Assembly: GCA_963803295.1 (NCBI GenBank)
Contig: CAWDMC010000024.1
Span: forward strand, 372,001 to 436,000
From: CAWDMC01 sp963803295
Lineage (GTDB): Bacteria; Acidobacteriota; Terriglobia; UBA7540
Length of the DNA: 64,000 nt
Reading direction: 5' to 3'
Below, piece after piece: positions 44,090 through 53,462 of this stretch. The position numbers and the translations under genes were made by a program. Each line of letters starts with the position of its first letter. Position 1 is the stretch's first letter. Under the pieces are notes generated by a model. The model was not told the DNA's origin and did not search any database. It saw only the letters and a list, made by a program, of their open reading frames with translations.

Positions 44090-45292
44090 ATGGAGTTTAC
44101 CTGCAAGATCGCGACTCCGGGCGGCGAGGTGCTGAACCGGACCGAGACCGCCAGTTCTGCCGCCGAATTACGCCAGCGTCTCAGTTCTCAGGGCTATTAC
44201 ATTTTCTCCATCCATCCGCGGCTCGGGCTGAAGGCCGACTTCTTCCGGTCAAGGCGAAAGAAGATTTCGGTTGACGAATTCCTCATTTTCAACCAGCAGT
44301 TCCTGACGCTTTCGAAATCCGGCTTGCCGCTGCAGAAGTCGCTCGAACTACTGGGTCAGCAGGCGCGCAGCGACGAACTGCGTACGGCTCTGCAGGACAT
44401 TTCCGCCCAGATCGGGGCCGGCAAACTGCTTTCCGAGGCCTTTGAGACCGACGGGCGTTTCCCCAAGGTCTATTCGGCTACGCTACGTGCCGGTGAGCGT
44501 AGCGGCAATCTCGATAAGGTGCTATCGCATTATCTCGCTTTCCAAAAGACAACCCGCGGGTTTCGCAAGAAGTTTATTGCGGCGCTAATCTATCCTGCTT
44601 TCCTGGTTGTCTTTCTGGTCGCCTTGATCACCTTTGTCATAACCTTTATTGTCCCCAAATTCGCCCTACTCTATCAGGACCTCGACGTTCAGCTTCCGCC
44701 TCTGACTGCCTTTGTGATTGCGCTCTCGCATCAGATTAACCATTACATCGTCCTCATTCTGGCGGGCCTTGCCGGCGCCGTCCTCGCCGTACGCACCGCC
44801 TTCCGCTCCGCTAAAACCAAGCTTGGCTGGGAGCGGTTTAAGTTCCGCTTGCCGCTTGTCGGGGCCCTCCTGCTGAAGTTTTCGGTGGCGGAGTTCGCAC
44901 GCACCCTCTCAACCCTGCTGATGGGCGGACTGCCGATCGTACCCTCACTTGAGACCACTCGCGACTCCGTTTCGAGTGCGCTGGTGGCACTGGCGATCCG
45001 CGACGCGGGGAAGCAGGTAACGTCCGGCCACTCGCTTAGTTCCGGCCTGCGCCAGGGCGGGTTCTTTCCCGATACGGCCCTCGACATGATCGAAGTTGGC
45101 GAAAGTACCGGCGCCCTGCCGGTGATGCTGGAGAGTGTGGCCGAGTTCTATGAAGAGGACGTGAACATCGATCTGGCGACCTTGGTGTCGCTGGTCGACC
45201 CCGTCATGCTCGCGGTAATTGCCGTTTTCGTGTGTTTTATTCTGGTAGCCTTTTATCTGCCGCTATTCTCACTGGCGGCGCAGGTGCACTGA
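44090..45292 (+). CDS. GspF/PilC inner-membrane platform protein
   Basis: 400 residues. Two GspF domains (EFLIFNQQFLTLSKSGLPLQKSLELL and FSVAEFARTLSTLLMGGLPIVPSLE) and three membrane helices (about residues 160-190, 215-240, 370-395). It is the platform on which the ATPase acts to polymerise pseudopilins. It directly follows the second pseudopilin. Confidence 0.94.
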   Translation: MEFTCKIATPGGEVLNRTETASSAAELRQRLSSQGYYIFSIHPRLGLKADFFRSRRKKISVDEFLIFNQQFLTLSKSGLPLQKSLELLGQQARSDELRTALQDISAQIGAGKLLSEAFETDGRFPKVYSATLRAGERSGNLDKVLSHYLAFQKTTRGFRKKFIAALIYPAFLVVFLVALITFVITFIVPKFALLYQDLDVQLPPLTAFVIALSHQINHYIVLILAGLAGAVLAVRTAFRSAKTKLGWERFKFRLPLVGALLLKFSVAEFARTLSTLLMGGLPIVPSLETTRDSVSSALVALAIRDAGKQVTSGHSLSSGLRQGGFFPDTALDMIEVGESTGALPVMLESVAEFYEEDVNIDLATLVSLVDPVMLAVIAVFVCFILVAFYLPLFSLAAQVH

Positions 45293-45317
45293 TTTAACCG
45301 ATGCTAAAATGCTGGAA

Positions 45318-45435
45318 TGTCATGTTGAGAAGCGAAGCATCTGGTTTCTCTTTGCTGAAAACAAAACAGATCCTTCGCGCAGTTTATCCTGTTCCTTCCC
45401 GCAGTTTATCCTGTTTCACTGCGCTCAGGATGACA
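45318..45435. repeat. MITE-like palindromic element between gspF and gspE
   Basis: TGTCATGTTGAG (45318-45329) and CTCAGGATGACA (45424-45435) are near-perfect inverted ends, and the similarity runs about 10 bases further inward. A 16-base direct repeat, CGCAGTTTATCCTGTT, occurs twice inside. No coding capacity. It splits the secretion operon. Confidence 0.6.
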
Positions 45436-45487
45436 CGCCATGGGGCTTTTTCGACCGCCGCTGGCAGTGTGAGGATTGGAATCAAAC

Positions 45488-47116
45488 ATGGCTGACGTCG
45501 TATCTGCTGATGTTGCATCTTTGGTGACCCTTGACGTAGAGCTCGAACATGCGCATGAATTGGCGCGCCGCTACCATTTCGAGTTCGTCGATTTGCGCGA
45601 CGTGCGCCCCGACATGGAGTTGCTGCGCTCGATCCCGCTCGAGCTGATGGTCCACTACGAGTTCCTGCCGATCGAGGCCATGGATCACCAGGTGATCGTG
45701 GCCGTGGTGGATCCGACCAACCTGGCGCGGCTTGACGAGATCGAGACCCGGCTCGAACGCCAGCTCATCGTGAAGGTAGCTGCTGCCAGCCAGGTCCGGG
45801 ATTTCCTCAAGAAGACGGATCCTTCGCAGCGGGTCCTCGATGAGGCCACCGAAGACTTTCGTCTGGATGTTATCCGGGAAGAAGAGAACGCCGAGGCGGG
45901 GCTTTCACTCGAGCGCATGGTGGAGGCCCGCGAAGTCAATCCCATGATCCGCCTGGTGGACTCCCTGGTCTTTGCCGGACTGGAGCGGCGGGCGAGTGAC
46001 ATCCACATCGAGAGCCGTGACAACGCCGTGGTGGTGAAGTACCGCATTGATGGCGTGCTGCAGCAGGCCCTGGCTCCGCTCTCGCGCGAGCACGCATCTT
46101 CCCTGATCACGCGCATCAAGGTTATGTCGGAACTCGACATTGCCGAGCGGCGGGTGCCCCAGGACGGCCGCTTCCGCGTGCGTTACCGCAAACGTCCCAT
46201 CGACTTTCGCGTCTCCATCATGCCTTCGATTAACGGCGAAGACGCCGTACTCCGTATTCTCGATAAGGAATCGCTCAGTGAAAAGTTCCGCCAATTGCGT
46301 CTCGAGGTGTTAGGCCATGCCGAGCGGGAAATGAAGCGCTTGCGCCGTTTCATTCGCGAGCCTTACGGCATGGTCTTGGTTACCGGACCGACGGGCAGCG
46401 GCAAAACCACCACCCTCTACGCGGCACTGTCCGAGATCAAGACCGAGGAAGATAAGATCGTAACCATCGAAGACCCGGTGGAATACCAACTTCGCGGCAT
46501 CACCCAGATTCCCGTGAACGAGAAGAAAGGTCTCACCTTCGCGCGCGGTCTGCGCTCGATTTTGCGCCACGACCCGGACAAGATCATGGTGGGCGAGATC
46601 CGTGACAATGAGACGGCGCAGATTGCCATCCAATCGGCGCTCACCGGGCATCTCGTATTCACCACTGTCCACGCCAATAACGTCGTGGATGTCCTGGGAC
46701 GCTTCTTGAACATGGGGGTTGAACCTTACAACTTCGTTTCAGCCCTGAACTGCGTTCTCGCTCAGCGTCTGGTCCGTCTGATCTGTGACAAGTGCAAGCG
46801 CCCGGTCCCGGCGCCGGTAGAACTCTTTGAAGAGTCCGGGCTGAAACCAGAAGACTGGAACGAAGTGACCTTCTATGAGGGAGCCGGGTGCCAATACTGC
46901 AACCAGACGGGCTTCCACGGCCGAACTGCTATCGGTGAGTTGCTGGCATTGTCTGATCGCATCCGGGAACTGATCCTCGATAAGCGGCCGTCCTCTGAAA
47001 TCAAGCGCGCCGCCCACGAAGAGGGTATGGTGTCGCTGCGCGAGTCCGCCATCGAGAAAGTCAAGCTGGGCTTGACCACGCTTCGGGAGATCAACAAGGT
47101 GACCTTTGTCGAATGA
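45488..47116 (+). CDS. GspE/PilB secretion ATPase
   Basis: 542 residues from the ATG at 45488. The N-terminal GspE domain (RYHFEFVDLRDVRPDMELLRSIPLELM) precedes the ATPase core: Walker A GPTGSGKT (300-307), IEDPVEYQL, LRHDPDKIMVGEIRDNETAQIAIQ and TTVHANN. A tetracysteine zinc motif (C433, C436, C468, C471) is present. It powers pseudopilus assembly from the cytoplasm. A 183-base gap with a MITE-like element separates it from gspF. Confidence 0.95.
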   Translation: MADVVSADVASLVTLDVELEHAHELARRYHFEFVDLRDVRPDMELLRSIPLELMVHYEFLPIEAMDHQVIVAVVDPTNLARLDEIETRLERQLIVKVAAASQVRDFLKKTDPSQRVLDEATEDFRLDVIREEENAEAGLSLERMVEAREVNPMIRLVDSLVFAGLERRASDIHIESRDNAVVVKYRIDGVLQQALAPLSREHASSLITRIKVMSELDIAERRVPQDGRFRVRYRKRPIDFRVSIMPSINGEDAVLRILDKESLSEKFRQLRLEVLGHAEREMKRLRRFIREPYGMVLVTGPTGSGKTTTLYAALSEIKTEEDKIVTIEDPVEYQLRGITQIPVNEKKGLTFARGLRSILRHDPDKIMVGEIRDNETAQIAIQSALTGHLVFTTVHANNVVDVLGRFLNMGVEPYNFVSALNCVLAQRLVRLICDKCKRPVPAPVELFEESGLKPEDWNEVTFYEGAGCQYCNQTGFHGRTAIGELLALSDRIRELILDKRPSSEIKRAAHEEGMVSLRESAIEKVKLGLTTLREINKVTFVE

Positions 47117-47260
47117 ATCCGATCGGGAAGGGAATGGCAATCCACCGATTGCGGAGATGACGCAGACAGGGAAAGAACGGACACGCGGTATGGCGGATTC
47201 GGAAGGTCAGGGGGCGGATTGAATCGGATGCAAGCTGTGTGAAGTACGGATGCGTTGAAT

Positions 47261-48265
47261 ATGAAGTGGAAAGCCCTTTTGAATCCCTTACGTTCTTCGC
47301 ACACCCACAGGACGGCAGGTTTTGTTCTGCCCCCGGTAATGCTCGAAGTCCAGCCTGATTTCGTCCTGGCGGCGCGGCTCGATGCTGGAGCGGGCGAGGT
47401 GCGGAGACTGGCATTTGCGCCACTTGACTCGCAGACCCTCAGCGCTCATCCGGCGCGGGCGAATATCGGCAAGGAAGACCTGTTGCTGGCGGCGATACAT
47501 AAAGTCGTCGAAGTGGTGGGTGGCGCTGCTGGGCGCCGCGGCTTGCTGATCTCGGATGGTTCGATTCGGACCGGCGTGATGCCTTTCGAGACCTTGCCTG
47601 ACGGCAAACGGGATCTCGACACCTTGGTTCGCTGGCGGCTCAAGGGCTTGGTGCCGTATCCGCCGGAAGAGGCTCGTGTCAGCTTCCAGGTGGCGCCGGT
47701 TGCTCCGGCTGGATTCGAGGTGCTGGCCATGGCGGGTCGTCAATCGGTCATCCGCCAGTATGAAGCCGCGATGGAACACCTAGAGGGAAGATCCGAGCTG
47801 GTTCTACCGGCCACGGCGGCGCTGTTGCCTTTGCTGCCCGGCGATACGCCCGAGCCTCAACTGCTGTTGCACGTGTGCTCGGGCTGGCTGACGAGCGTGG
47901 TGGTTTTGGGCGATCGCGTGCCGTTCTGGAGGACACGGGAGGTAGGCCCTGGCAATGAGGGTCCAGCAGGTAACGGAGTCGCAAACGGGGAAGGCAGTGC
48001 CTTTGCCGAGAATATCAGCAGGGAAGCGTCTCGCGTGCTGGCTTCCGTGTGCGATCACTTGAAACTCGAGATCGGACGCGTGTGGCTTTGCCATCGCGCC
48101 TTGGCTGCCTATAGCGTTGCCTCTGTGATCACGGCGGCGACGTCGCTCAAGGTCGAAGAACTCGATCTAGGGTCGGAGGCTGCCTCGGCGTTGGGCACGT
48201 CTGAACGTGCTATCCTGGATAGGTTTGGGGCTCCTTTGGTGGGTCTACTGGCGAATTCGCTCTAG
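47261..48265 (+). CDS. PilM/GspL-like actin-fold protein
   Basis: 334 residues from the ATG at 47261 (TTG 47255 also possible). The sequence shows the divergent actin-like fold expected at this place: FVLAARLDAGAGEVRRLAFAPL, LISDGSIRTGVMPFETLPDGKRDLDTLVRWRLKGLVPYPPEEA, and a later domain LLLHVCSGWLTSVVVLGDR. There is no membrane helix. Position before PilN-, PilO- and PilP-like genes supports a PilM role linking ATPase and inner-membrane ring. Confidence 0.75.
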   Translation: MKWKALLNPLRSSHTHRTAGFVLPPVMLEVQPDFVLAARLDAGAGEVRRLAFAPLDSQTLSAHPARANIGKEDLLLAAIHKVVEVVGGAAGRRGLLISDGSIRTGVMPFETLPDGKRDLDTLVRWRLKGLVPYPPEEARVSFQVAPVAPAGFEVLAMAGRQSVIRQYEAAMEHLEGRSELVLPATAALLPLLPGDTPEPQLLLHVCSGWLTSVVVLGDRVPFWRTREVGPGNEGPAGNGVANGEGSAFAENISREASRVLASVCDHLKLEIGRVWLCHRALAAYSVASVITAATSLKVEELDLGSEAASALGTSERAILDRFGAPLVGLLANSL

Positions 48266-48444
48266 GAACCGGCGGAGGTAAGGCAAAGGCACGGTCAGAG
48301 CAAACACCCTTCACATGAGCTTACGATTCGCCTTCCTGCTCGGGGATCCCAGGGGAGGGACCTGCAACCAATAGAGCCGGGTGCTGATGTGAGGTGTCGC
48401 GCTGTGCATATCGCCGGCTCAAGCCGGATAGCGGAAGAGCCTTC

Positions 48445-49023
48445 ATGAATATTGCGCTCAACTTGGCCGTTCCCCCCAAGTGGAGGGAGCGGTACGCCTT
48501 CGCGGTGGCGGCGCCATCTACGTTGGTAGCGGCTGTGGTGCTGATCGTGTTGCTCCGCGCCGGAATGAGCGAGTACCGCGAGTACGGCCGACTGCGTCAG
48601 GTGAATGCCGATCCTGAGCACCATGAACAACGTTTGCGACTGAAGGAAATCGAGCTCAGGCGAGATCTGGAACGGCCCGAATTCGGCAGCACGCTGCGAG
48701 AGGCCCAGTTCGTCAATGAGCTCATAGGCCGCCGGCAATTCTCGATCAGCGCCTTGGCTCAGACTGTCGGCCGTTTGCTGCCGGTTGATGCCCGATTGAA
48801 TGGTATGGGGGTTTCGCGGCATTCGAATAACACCCTTGTACGCCTGGATGTGGCTGGAAAGACTGAAGAGGCACTTGAAAAATTCGTTTCGAGTCTGGAG
48901 AACTCACCGGATTTTCCCGACGTGGCTGTAGCCAGTCAAGGCTTCCAGCCAGGGCAGGGATCGCAACCGGGCGAGGTCTCTGTGAGTTGCACCGCCCGTT
49001 ACTTGGCGGACAAGGGACTTTGA
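48445..49023 (+). CDS. PilN-like inner-membrane protein
   Basis: 192 residues from the ATG at 48445. The N-terminal MNIALNLAVPPKWRERYAF precedes one membrane helix (about 20-42), a coiled-coil stretch and a ferredoxin-like C-terminal domain (LLPVDARLNGMGVSRHSNNTLVRLDVAGKTEEALEKFVSSLE). It has the size and layout of PilN. Confidence 0.75.
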   Translation: MNIALNLAVPPKWRERYAFAVAAPSTLVAAVVLIVLLRAGMSEYREYGRLRQVNADPEHHEQRLRLKEIELRRDLERPEFGSTLREAQFVNELIGRRQFSISALAQTVGRLLPVDARLNGMGVSRHSNNTLVRLDVAGKTEEALEKFVSSLENSPDFPDVAVASQGFQPGQGSQPGEVSVSCTARYLADKGL

Positions 49024-49059
49024 GGTTGTCCACAGGCAACTTCCTCTCAAGATCTGCTC

Positions 49060-49611
49060 ATGCGTAATGTTCGCAAAGCGCTAACTCCGGTTCTCGAGAT
49101 CACCGCTTTGGTGCTGGTGCTTCTTGATCTGGGCCTCGGTGCCGGAATGGTGTGGCTCTCGCACCGATTGGCCGATCAGAGGCGAATCCAAGCGACGGCC
49201 AAGGTTCAGATCCAGCAGTTGCAGATGCGAGTAGCCAAGCTTCAGACCTATGATGACTTCCTACCGGGAGCTAAAGGGAAAGTTAACCTCTTCATAAAGG
49301 AACGTATCCCAAATCGCCGCCAGGGTTACTCGCGGGCGCTTCACCTGCTTCGGATCCTCACTCAAGACTCAGGAGTGCAGTTGACCGCGGTCGGGTATCC
49401 CAGGGTGGAAATCGAGAAAGGCAGCAACGCCCCTCTCGATCGCCTGAGTCTGAACATAAGCGTTGCCGGGACTTTCGACAGCTTGATGAAATTCAGCCAC
49501 GAGCTTGAAACGGCGACGGAGTTTATCGTGTTGCGCGACTTCGCCCTCCAGCCGGGCGATAACTCGCAATTAAATCTGCGAATTACGGCAGATCTTTACA
49601 TGAATCCATGA
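49060..49611 (+). CDS. PilO-like inner-membrane protein
   Basis: 183 residues with a single N-terminal helix (about 12-35), a coiled coil and a ferredoxin-like domain (RILTQDSGVQLTAVGYPRVEIEKG, SLNISVAGTFDSLMKFSHELETA), as in PilO. Its stop overlaps the next start by 4 bases. Confidence 0.78.
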   Translation: MRNVRKALTPVLEITALVLVLLDLGLGAGMVWLSHRLADQRRIQATAKVQIQQLQMRVAKLQTYDDFLPGAKGKVNLFIKERIPNRRQGYSRALHLLRILTQDSGVQLTAVGYPRVEIEKGSNAPLDRLSLNISVAGTFDSLMKFSHELETATEFIVLRDFALQPGDNSQLNLRITADLYMNP

Positions 49612-50225
49612 AGAAGCCTGGCAGTCCGCGGGAAAAATGGGTGGTAGCAGCCCTGGGAGTTATCTGCGTGGGGGCAATCGTCTACCTCTTGTGGTCAAGC
49701 GGCGTGGTTGGGGCAGGCTCCTCATTGCAGCCCGCGCGACCGGTTCCGCCGACGTCCCTGCGGTCGAGTCCTGTCCAGTCTGGTGCCAGATCTAAGGGGG
49801 CGGCGCGGCCGATCTCCGAAGATGACCTGGCTCGTTACAATCCCGAATTGCGGCTTGACCTGTTGGACGCACTGGAAAGCAGTCCACTGCTTCGCTTCGA
49901 CCGCGATCCTTTTCAATACGGACTGACCGTCGAGAAGAAGCGAGAGGAGGTCGCCAAAGCTCAGCCAGCCCCGCCGCCCCCCCCGCCGCCACCACCCCCC
50001 ATTAATCTGAAGGCGATAGGATACTCGGAAGTCGCAGGCGGCGTGAAAGAGGCGATGCTCCAGGAATGCGCCCAAACGCCCTGCCCGGATGATGCTCCGA
50101 GCTACAACGTGAAAGAAGGCGACAGTTTCGGCAATCGCTACAAAGCCCTGAAGATCACCGAGACATCGGTAGAGGTCGAGGATGAAACGTACCACCAAAC
50201 CGTCCAACTGCCGTACCCGCAGTGA
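49608..50225 (+). CDS. PilP/GspC-like protein
   Basis: 205 residues. One N-terminal membrane helix (VVAALGVICVGAIVYLLW), a proline-rich linker with a run of ten Pro near residue 125-135, and a small beta-domain (INLKAIGYSEVAGGVKEAML, YNVKEGDSFGNRYKALKITETSVEVED) like the homology region of PilP or GspC. It would connect the inner ring to the secretin. Confidence 0.72.
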   Translation: MKKPGSPREKWVVAALGVICVGAIVYLLWSSGVVGAGSSLQPARPVPPTSLRSSPVQSGARSKGAARPISEDDLARYNPELRLDLLDALESSPLLRFDRDPFQYGLTVEKKREEVAKAQPAPPPPPPPPPPINLKAIGYSEVAGGVKEAMLQECAQTPCPDDAPSYNVKEGDSFGNRYKALKITETSVEVEDETYHQTVQLPYPQ

Positions 50226-51306
50226 GAAGAGCGGTACGCTGAAGTCGCGGTGGGATGGGCACGGGCTGAAATCGGTAACGCCATCACATTTACCCATGCC
50301 CGTCGGCGTTGATCCAGAGCCTTCTACGTCTTTTAGAGACTCCGATCATTCGGGTTACGCACTGATCGTCCTGATGATGATGATCACTCTCTTACTGGTC
50401 TCGCTCACCGTGGCCCTGCCTGACATCTACGTTCAGGATCAGCGTGAGAAGGAAGCCGAACTGATCTTCCGCGGCCAGCAGTACGCCAGGGCGGTTTACC
50501 TGTTTAAACAGAAGTACCAGCGCTATCCTGTTTCCGTTAAGGAGCTGATTCGTACCAATGGAATGCGCTTTCTACGCAAGCCTTACAAGGATCCGCTGAG
50601 CCGCAACGGAAAGTGGCGGTTCATTCACTCGAACGGCCAGGGTGTGCTGATCGACTCGGAAACGGTGAAGGGCATGCCTGGGATGCCGGGTACCGCTGGA
50701 ACGCCGGGCATGCCGGGAACGTCAGGGATGGGAACGAGTAGCTCCCAGCCCTTGCAAGGTACGGCAGAGGACCAAGCCGAGGCGAAGAAGAAGGAGGAAG
50801 AGGAGAAAAAGAAGCGTATGGCTCAGGCGTGCAGCGGAGACGCTGATAGCACGGATTCCAGTGGCTCATCAGGCTTAAACTTCAGCTCGCGTCCATCTGG
50901 GCTTGCGATCGCTGGAGTCGCGAGCTGCAGCATGAAGGCATCCATTCGGATTTGGAATAAGAAAGACCATTACGACGAGTGGGAATTCATGGGAGTGGCC
51001 CAAGGCGGAGCCATCCCCGGAGTGAGCGGCGGTCCGCTGGGTCCGAACCAACCCGGCGCCGGGCCCGGAGGCATGGGCACAGGTACGGGCACTGGTTCCG
51101 GGATTGGGCCAGGTAGCGGCACCGGGATTGGCTCGGGTGGGGGAATCCTTGGATCGGGCAGCTCCGGCCCGGGCTCGAATGTGGGGCCCCAACCGGGTCC
51201 GAGTCAACCGTCTGAACAACCTCCTGATGAGAACTCCTCGCCGACAGACGAGAATCCTGTGCCGCCGGATGAGAATCCTCCGCCAGACGAGAATCCACCA
51301 AACTGA
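50182..51306 (+). CDS. GspK/pseudopilin-like protein with low-complexity tail
   Basis: 374 residues if started at the ATG at 50182, which overlaps the PilP-like gene by 44 bases; ATG 50296 is an alternative. A GYALIVLMMMITLLLVSLTVALP helix resembles the GMALI-type start of GspK. The next segment (DQREKEAELIFRGQQYARAVYLFKQKYQRYPVSVKELI) is typical of pseudopilin-like proteins. The C-terminal 200 residues are low complexity: Met/Pro/Gly repeats, a KKKEEEEKKK stretch and PPDEN repeats. It closes the operon. Confidence 0.72.
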   Translation: MKRTTKPSNCRTRSEKSGTLKSRWDGHGLKSVTPSHLPMPVGVDPEPSTSFRDSDHSGYALIVLMMMITLLLVSLTVALPDIYVQDQREKEAELIFRGQQYARAVYLFKQKYQRYPVSVKELIRTNGMRFLRKPYKDPLSRNGKWRFIHSNGQGVLIDSETVKGMPGMPGTAGTPGMPGTSGMGTSSSQPLQGTAEDQAEAKKKEEEEKKKRMAQACSGDADSTDSSGSSGLNFSSRPSGLAIAGVASCSMKASIRIWNKKDHYDEWEFMGVAQGGAIPGVSGGPLGPNQPGAGPGGMGTGTGTGSGIGPGSGTGIGSGGGILGSGSSGPGSNVGPQPGPSQPSEQPPDENSSPTDENPVPPDENPPPDENPPN

Positions 51307-51376
51307 CTGGCCCGGTTTCCTCGCTTGGTCTCCCTTCGAATGACCAGGTGCCTGGCGAGAACCAGCGACACCTCGC

Positions 51377-51416
51377 GAGCGGAAAAACTGCGGGATCCAA
51401 GCGGGATTTCGCGGGA
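51377..51416. repeat. dispersed repeat copy 2 (GCGGGA-rich)
   Basis: Carries the same two 17-mers as 3047-3097, at 51377-51393 and 51400-51416, in the same orientation and with a shorter spacer. Confidence 0.7.
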
Positions 51417-51423
51417 ACCGCGT

Positions 51424-51978
51424 TCACGTGATCTTGCGGTCTGCCTCGTCAACCTGCTTAAGAATAGAATGGCCTTCCTCTTTCATCACTTCCTCCGGCT
51501 TTAGTTTCACCACCAGACTCTGATCCTGCAAGTTCGCAAGCATCTCGATCGCGGTCAGCCGTGTCACGGGATGGCGCAGGCCGGGGGCGATCTCCCGCAG
51601 TGGAATCAGCACAAAGCGGCGCTCGTGGAGCCGCTCGTGAGGAATCACCAGCACCGGCGAGCGCATCACCAAGTTCTCGAAAAGCAGAATGTCGATGTCG
51701 AGAGGCCGGGGTCCCTTCGGAATGCCGGGCCGGCGTCCGAGTTTGCGTTCGATAGCCTGCAGCCGATGGAGTAGCTGCAACGGCATGAGCTCGGTTTCCA
51801 CTTCAGCGACGCAGTTCACAAACCACGGCTGCGGGCGGAAATCCACCGGTTCGGTACGATAGAAAGACGACAGCCGCGCGACGTGCACGCCTGAGTCTCC
51901 CAGTAGCTCTACCGCCTTGCGGATGTTTGAGATGCGGGGGCCGATGTTGGATCCAAGCGAGAGGTAGGCACGCTTCAT
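51424..51978 (-). CDS. folK: 2-amino-4-hydroxy-6-hydroxymethyldihydropteridine diphosphokinase
   Basis: 184 residues. YLSLGSNIGPRISNI, the substrate-binding YRTEPVDFRPQPWFVNCV, and the HPPK signature RPGIPKGPRPLDIDILLF are intact. It transfers pyrophosphate in folate synthesis. The C-terminal extension after HPVTRLTA is slightly longer than usual. No other folate gene is adjacent. Confidence 0.95.
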   Translation of the reverse strand: MKRAYLSLGSNIGPRISNIRKAVELLGDSGVHVARLSSFYRTEPVDFRPQPWFVNCVAEVETELMPLQLLHRLQAIERKLGRRPGIPKGPRPLDIDILLFENLVMRSPVLVIPHERLHERRFVLIPLREIAPGLRHPVTRLTAIEMLANLQDQSLVVKLKPEEVMKEEGHSILKQVDEADRKIT

Positions 51979-51993
51979 GGAGTTGGAGGTTTT

Positions 51994-52005
51994 AGGTGAT
52001 CACCT
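51994..52005. promoter_or_regulatory. 12-bp perfect palindrome upstream of folK
   Basis: AGGTGATCACCT lies 16 bases upstream of the folK start, a plausible operator position. No factor can be named. Confidence 0.35.
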
Positions 52006-52081
52006 GTAGCAGAGGTGGCTGGCTTGTTGCTAGCTGTCACTGGCCGATCGTTGAAAGACAGGTTGCCGGCCGCTTGAATCG

Positions 52082-53290
52082 TTAACCGGGTGCGACAAGA
52101 TCAAGTCCGATTGCGTCATGATCCGACAACTGCACAGCCCGGCCTTCCCGCAAATCGTGGATCACCCTCGGCTTTTCGCTTTGGAGTCCGCGCGTGGCGA
52201 ACCAGTCGAGCTTCAGGGGGCACTTCCCCTGGTGGTGGCGCAGAGACCAGCGCATGAAGGCAAAGCACCATCCCGGCACCCACTCGCCGAGGTTCTGGCG
52301 AGTCTTGGGGCAATCGACGTCGTAAGAAATGGTGTGCTCGCCGAGCACGTTTGACCGGCGATAGTCAAAGCCTCGGCCTTCCAGCATGCGGAAGAGGTCC
52401 CGCTCGAACCAGTTGTAGGGGTGCAGGTAATGATTGTCGATGACGTTATCCACGCCCATGAAAACGCGCAGCCAAAAACCGAGGATGGCGTAAAAGGCGC
52501 GAGACGAATTGTAGGTCACCGTGTTCCAGTCGCCGCCAATTACGACGCGGCGGCCGGGCGAACCGAGGGCGTCAAGTCCCTCGATCACATCGCGCATCTG
52601 GTTGTGGCGATGCCGCTGGCTGGAGTTGGCATCGAGATGCACCGAAACGACCGTGACCTCATAACCGGGGAAATCAATATCCGCCACAAGCGCTGTCTGG
52701 CGGCCCAGGCGCTTCTCGCGCCCCCTCATCTTGTCGATGCCATTCCTAAGATGGATGGGATGTACGCGCGCGATCGGATAGCGGCTCAACACGGCGTTCC
52801 CGTGGAGTCCAAGCTCGTTCTCACCGGCAGCGTGATATTCGACCCCGGAGCCCTTGGCAAGGTTCAAGTAACATGGAACAAAAGCATAGTGCATACCCAG
52901 TTCGCTCGCCAACTCCTGTGCCACAGCACGGTTCCCGGAGCGCGCCATGCCCACATCCGTCTCCGTAAGCAGCAGGACGTCACAGGTTTTCAGGTAAGGA
53001 TGTGTCTTGAAGGCTTCAATCTGGCCGTCGAGTTCGATGCCACGCTCGAGGTTCCAGGCCAGAAATCGATAGCTCGGTTTCGACGGTGCCACGGCGCGAC
53101 TGTAATCGCCGGCTTCGGGCGTGTCGAGGACAGTCCGAATATCAGGCTCAAGCTGCTGGTAGGCCGGATTCGCCAGTAGTTCGGGAGTAGAGGTGCACTT
53201 GCGAAGCTCGGCAAAATGGGGCGATAGCCGGTCCCTGATAAGGCGGTAGACCTCATTCGTGTTCGTTGAAAGAATCTCAGCTCCCGGCAT
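52082..53290 (-). CDS. Endonuclease/exonuclease/phosphatase (EEP) family protein
   Basis: 402 residues. EEP core motifs: FLAWNLERGIELDGQI, LLLTETDVGMARSGN (metal-binding Glu), VSVHLDANSS, VVIGGDWNTV (catalytic Asp/Asn) and LSDHDAIGLDL (terminal Asp-His). The N-terminal about 75 residues are unique. There is no signal peptide. Substrate class (DNA, phospholipid or phosphoinositide-type) is not decidable. AGGAGGG precedes the ATG. Confidence 0.82.
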   Translation of the reverse strand: MPGAEILSTNTNEVYRLIRDRLSPHFAELRKCTSTPELLANPAYQQLEPDIRTVLDTPEAGDYSRAVAPSKPSYRFLAWNLERGIELDGQIEAFKTHPYLKTCDVLLLTETDVGMARSGNRAVAQELASELGMHYAFVPCYLNLAKGSGVEYHAAGENELGLHGNAVLSRYPIARVHPIHLRNGIDKMRGREKRLGRQTALVADIDFPGYEVTVVSVHLDANSSQRHRHNQMRDVIEGLDALGSPGRRVVIGGDWNTVTYNSSRAFYAILGFWLRVFMGVDNVIDNHYLHPYNWFERDLFRMLEGRGFDYRRSNVLGEHTISYDVDCPKTRQNLGEWVPGWCFAFMRWSLRHHQGKCPLKLDWFATRGLQSEKPRVIHDLREGRAVQLSDHDAIGLDLVAPG

Positions 53291-53405
53291 CGTTCATCAT
53301 CCCTCCTGCCATTATGCTGGACTGCGAGTTGCCAACGCTTTGGACAGGAATCGGTAGGTTCTCACTTGATCGAATAGGAATCAGGATATCACTGAAGCGC
53401 TGTCT

Positions 53406-53430
53406 CGCGGACCCCGTTTGTGGGTCCGCG
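53406..53430. terminator. 9-bp hairpin downstream of hicA
   Basis: CGCGGACCC and GGGTCCGCG pair perfectly around a 7-base loop, between the hicA stop and the EEP start, both leftward. No T-run follows, so terminator strength is unclear. Confidence 0.4.
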
Positions 53431-53462
53431 GGGCTGCTGGCTGCTCACTCCTCACTCCTCAG

